59,155 nt of DNA from Clostridia bacterium. GTDB lineage: Bacteria > Bacillota > Clostridia > Oscillospirales > CAG-272. Below, one piece after another: positions 58,001 through 59,155 of the stretch; the first letter of the stretch is position 1, and every line of letters begins with the position of its first letter. The notes under the pieces were generated by a model that was given only the letters and a program-made list of their open reading frames with translations, made no database searches and was not told the DNA's origin. The stretch covers positions 1 through 59,155 of the forward strand of contig JAFXFN010000030.1 in NCBI GenBank assembly GCA_017520505.1. Reading direction: 5' to 3'. The translations under genes were made by a program, and so were the position numbers.

Positions 58001-59155
58001 GCCGTAAGATGTGTAGCTTGCGCTTTTGCCCACGTTGTTGATGTGCCGTCAACGGTTACAACGGGCGTTACACCGTCAGCTATCGAGATCTGTGATACCA
58101 TTGCAACCTTTGTAGCACCCCAAACGTAGCAGTTCGTAAAAGCTGCCGTTTGATTTGCGTACTTAATTTCAACGTATCCTGTTATATTGCCTTTATTCTT
58201 TCCTGAGGAAGTTATGTCACCTGCATATATACAGTTTGTGAAATTCAGCACACCGCCTCTTAAATTTGCGGCATATCCTCCGACATAGTCACCTGCGGTA
58301 AGATCTGCAAATGAAACGCAGTTTGTAAGTGTGATGTCAACGTTTACGTTATATCCGATAAAACCGCCTGCATAAGATGTTGATGAATTATAAGTTCCCG
58401 CAGTTACGATGTTTTTACATATTATCTTGGGGTATGTTGAGGGGGTGGATGCAGTTGATGCTGAATATCCGTCACCGCCGAGAATACCGCCTGAATGTGA
58501 TACAGCAGAAATATCAGCTTCAACAGCTACGTTCTCACAAGAAAGCGACGTGCCGTTAAGACGTCCGAGTATACCGCCGACATAGTTACCCGTTGATGTC
58601 AACGTAACGCCGAAAACGGACGAATTGCTTGCAGAAACACTTCCCGAGGAAAGTCCGATGATACCGCCTACGTTGCCCGTTGCCGTTACAGTGCTTGCAT
58701 ATACATCAGAACCGTTTACGGTCAATTTGCTTGTTGAGTTAGCAACAAATACGCCCGCTGTTGCCGCACTTGCAGTTATATTGACTGCAGAAGAACAGTT
58801 ATTAATTGTCAGAGTTGATGAGTTTAACGCAACAAAACCGCCGATGAAGCCCGCACCTGTAAGAGTACCTGAAACGGAGCAGTTTTCAAATGTCGCACCC
58901 GATACGTTTTTGTAAAGGAATCCCGCAACGTATGAGTTAGTACCTGCATCAATATTTACGTTGAGATGCAGATCCTTTACGGTCATACCTGCGCTGTAAA
59001 GCACCAATGCCTGACCGTCCTTGCCGTTTCCGTTGGCAACGACACCCGAAAGAGTGTAGCCGTAGCCGTTAATGGTTCCCGAATAAGGATTTGTCTCTTT
59101 TGTACCTAAATTGACGCTTTTGCTTAAAGTGATATTTTTAGCCAAGGAGATGTTA
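55096..59155 (-). CDS. secreted beta-helix / lamin-tail / EEP-family protein with C-terminal dockerin (5' end outside window)
   Basis: At least 1353 residues; the frame is open to the window edge, so the start and signal peptide are missing. In order: a GLUG/right-handed beta-helix region (59155 to about 57990, repeats like TATGNVGGIIGLSSG), a lamin-tail domain (about 57890-57600, YEYIEIVNTSDSNVSLDGY), uncharacterised beta modules, and an endonuclease/exonuclease/phosphatase domain (about 56255-55490). That domain has MTCNVL, GFQEYC, TTHFFHL, MGDYNTYS and ISDHFPSY, so all metal and catalytic residues are present. A type I dockerin closes it (about 55270-55100): two calcium loops DVSGDGEINGKD and DKNNDGKINDSE. 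It is probably an exported nuclease or phosphatase tethered to a cohesin. Confidence 0.86.
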   Translation of the reverse strand, partial: NISLAKNITLSKSVNLGTKETNPYSGTINGYGYTLSGVVANGNGKDGQALVLYSAGMTVKDLHLNVNIDAGTNSYVAGFLYKNVSGATFENCSVSGTLTGAGFIGGFVALNSSTLTINNCSSAVNITASAATAGVFVANSTSKLTVNGSDVYASTVTATGNVGGIIGLSSGSVSASNSSVFGVTLTSTGNYVGGILGRLNGTSLSCENVAVEADISAVSHSGGILGGDGYSASTASTPSTYPKIICKNIVTAGTYNSSTSYAGGFIGYNVNVDITLTNCVSFADLTAGDYVGGYAANLRGGVLNFTNCIYAGDITSSGKNKGNITGYVEIKYANQTAAFTNCYVWGATKVAMVSQISIADGVTPVVTVDGTSTTWAKAQATHLTAAGIKSRITNYMKDFNDELTSLAEYCQNEYTHGAPGALAISEISHCPKDQSYEYIEIVNTSDSNVSLDGYTIIRNACVNSGAAQRNIIQRFVGTNDTLSPTNIAALNIKNTNITLAPNETALLWIVSYKAKDKKVSDFTSYWNGLGNDISNVKVARVPQYNSDGDLFPATGINSKCGNGFLPDKYGACSISLVNAENSAKRASNGSTLSNITLPLTTADTNMILELSDSFAMYFTGTTAQSGSSYNFYDFIDEEAYRRSLSEFLPTVLHEQRSNFPLTVIHRTMVTGELDGNGLPKSFHYPNNTENSKTYTPYIDYGTLKTTSTPGKLISGQHVNIRMSDITVVDSDTVKVTGYAKNTKFAEVGFILYTESASGVVKNTNKKALTSTVASNGKFTVTLDGFPVKNGDIIGVVPCGVSADGETSTGKHTFIRYPQKSVVIHSARADSIRVAYFSDQEETTDYRGYYEAAKLFAEDLQYYTGKSVALVPFDKHASYRQIVFCSPTAAKEFIPSSLSVGASNYAILGRYGNIFIIGGDALAAEYASQTIISALKTSTAELDLQTFCTGTSTAFNPGTNNLPLTEGANFRIMTCNVLRYELYQNLERISDFVKTFKYYSPDVIGFQEYCATFTSQLTPKLKDLGYTVLGNEMRGGDQNFTPLAYKTARFNCIDKGWFRLSGESNYPGHNVTWAVLQDKTTGEKFAVSTTHFFHLSDRTQADPIRAINAQEILDLSKQLVSKHNCAVVNMGDYNTYSTDVGYPVFFQDNFLHDARFVSERGLYLERTSHVQAVPKPADGSLTMALDIFHVTDLTRVVRFRPPINTTTGNISDHFPSYLDIAVSKSSDYKLNTKAGSGVTLEKSGNDSIIKVPAGTTESELLSYFDSNVRISGGIATGSKIVNYLGSIATDSAYIVLENDVSGDGEINGKDVVRAKKYMLGIENNKINIIAGDKNNDGKINDSEISALVDLIPN

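Overview
The window looks like chromosomal DNA of an uncultured, spore-forming, obligately anaerobic Clostridia (Oscillospirales-like gut Firmicutes). The clues are Firmicutes ribosome binding sites, TTG starts and sigma-A promoters, a yabP-yabQ-divIC sporulation/division block, a CotH protein, dockerin and cohesin modules, an ApbE/NusG_II/Gx-transporter block and many perfect hairpin terminators. Nothing identifies the species. The first ~280 bases are far more AT-rich than the rest and hold a truncated YlmH-like gene. They look like an assembly junction or a rearrangement end. 

Layout. 335-2328: the tail of a dockerin protein and a membrane-anchored cohesin protein. 2383-3436: yabP, yabQ, divIC-like. 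3483-4646: amidohydrolase. 4790-8317: an OmpR-type two-component pair and an HtrA-like protein that has lost its catalytic triad. 8328-13942: NusG_II protein, Gx transporter, ApbE, and a large CotH-kinase/RCC1 lipoprotein. 13996-17233: Gfo/Idh/MocA oxidoreductase, small membrane protein, CDP-alcohol phosphatidyltransferase, GH43. 17304-21648 (minus): two tandem ECF-sigma / membrane-protein modules, one with a 3' frameshift. 21776-22313: tRNA-Glu(CTC) with two decayed tRNA 3' ends, three terminator hairpins and an array of small palindromes. 22404-30094 (minus): MurQ, a VanY-like protein without its active-site residues, and two zinc-ribbon ABC exporters flanking a DUF1854 protein. 

30443-33669 (plus): HEYGH putative metallopeptidase, unknown protein, macro-domain fusion, ArsC/Spx protein, VWA protein. 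33869-36607 (minus): CBM9-like protein, YerB/DUF3048 lipoprotein, S1-domain protein. 36743-38430: MBL-fold lipoprotein and RlmA-like methyltransferase. 38568-46196: a 2542-residue membrane-anchored surface protein. 46216-51908: DUF4298, aldo/keto reductase, small conserved protein, ElaA acetyltransferase, Na/Pi cotransporter, XRE regulator. 52037-54378 (minus): polar amino acid ABC importer. 54638-55003: DUF1508 protein. 55096 to the end (minus): an exported beta-helix / lamin-tail / endonuclease-exonuclease-phosphatase protein with a C-terminal dockerin. 

Two themes run through the window. The first is surface assembly: an anchored cohesin, two dockerin proteins, CotH/RCC1 and the giant anchored protein. 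The second is loss of catalysis in envelope proteins (HtrA-like, VanY-like, possibly GH43). The most unusual non-coding parts are the tRNA-linked hairpin array (21776-22313), two cruciform intergenic elements of the same architecture (33689-33792 and 50427-50565), and a 72-base palindrome at 30257-30328. Reading frames, motifs and hairpins are read directly from the sequence. Family names come from recognised motifs without any database search.
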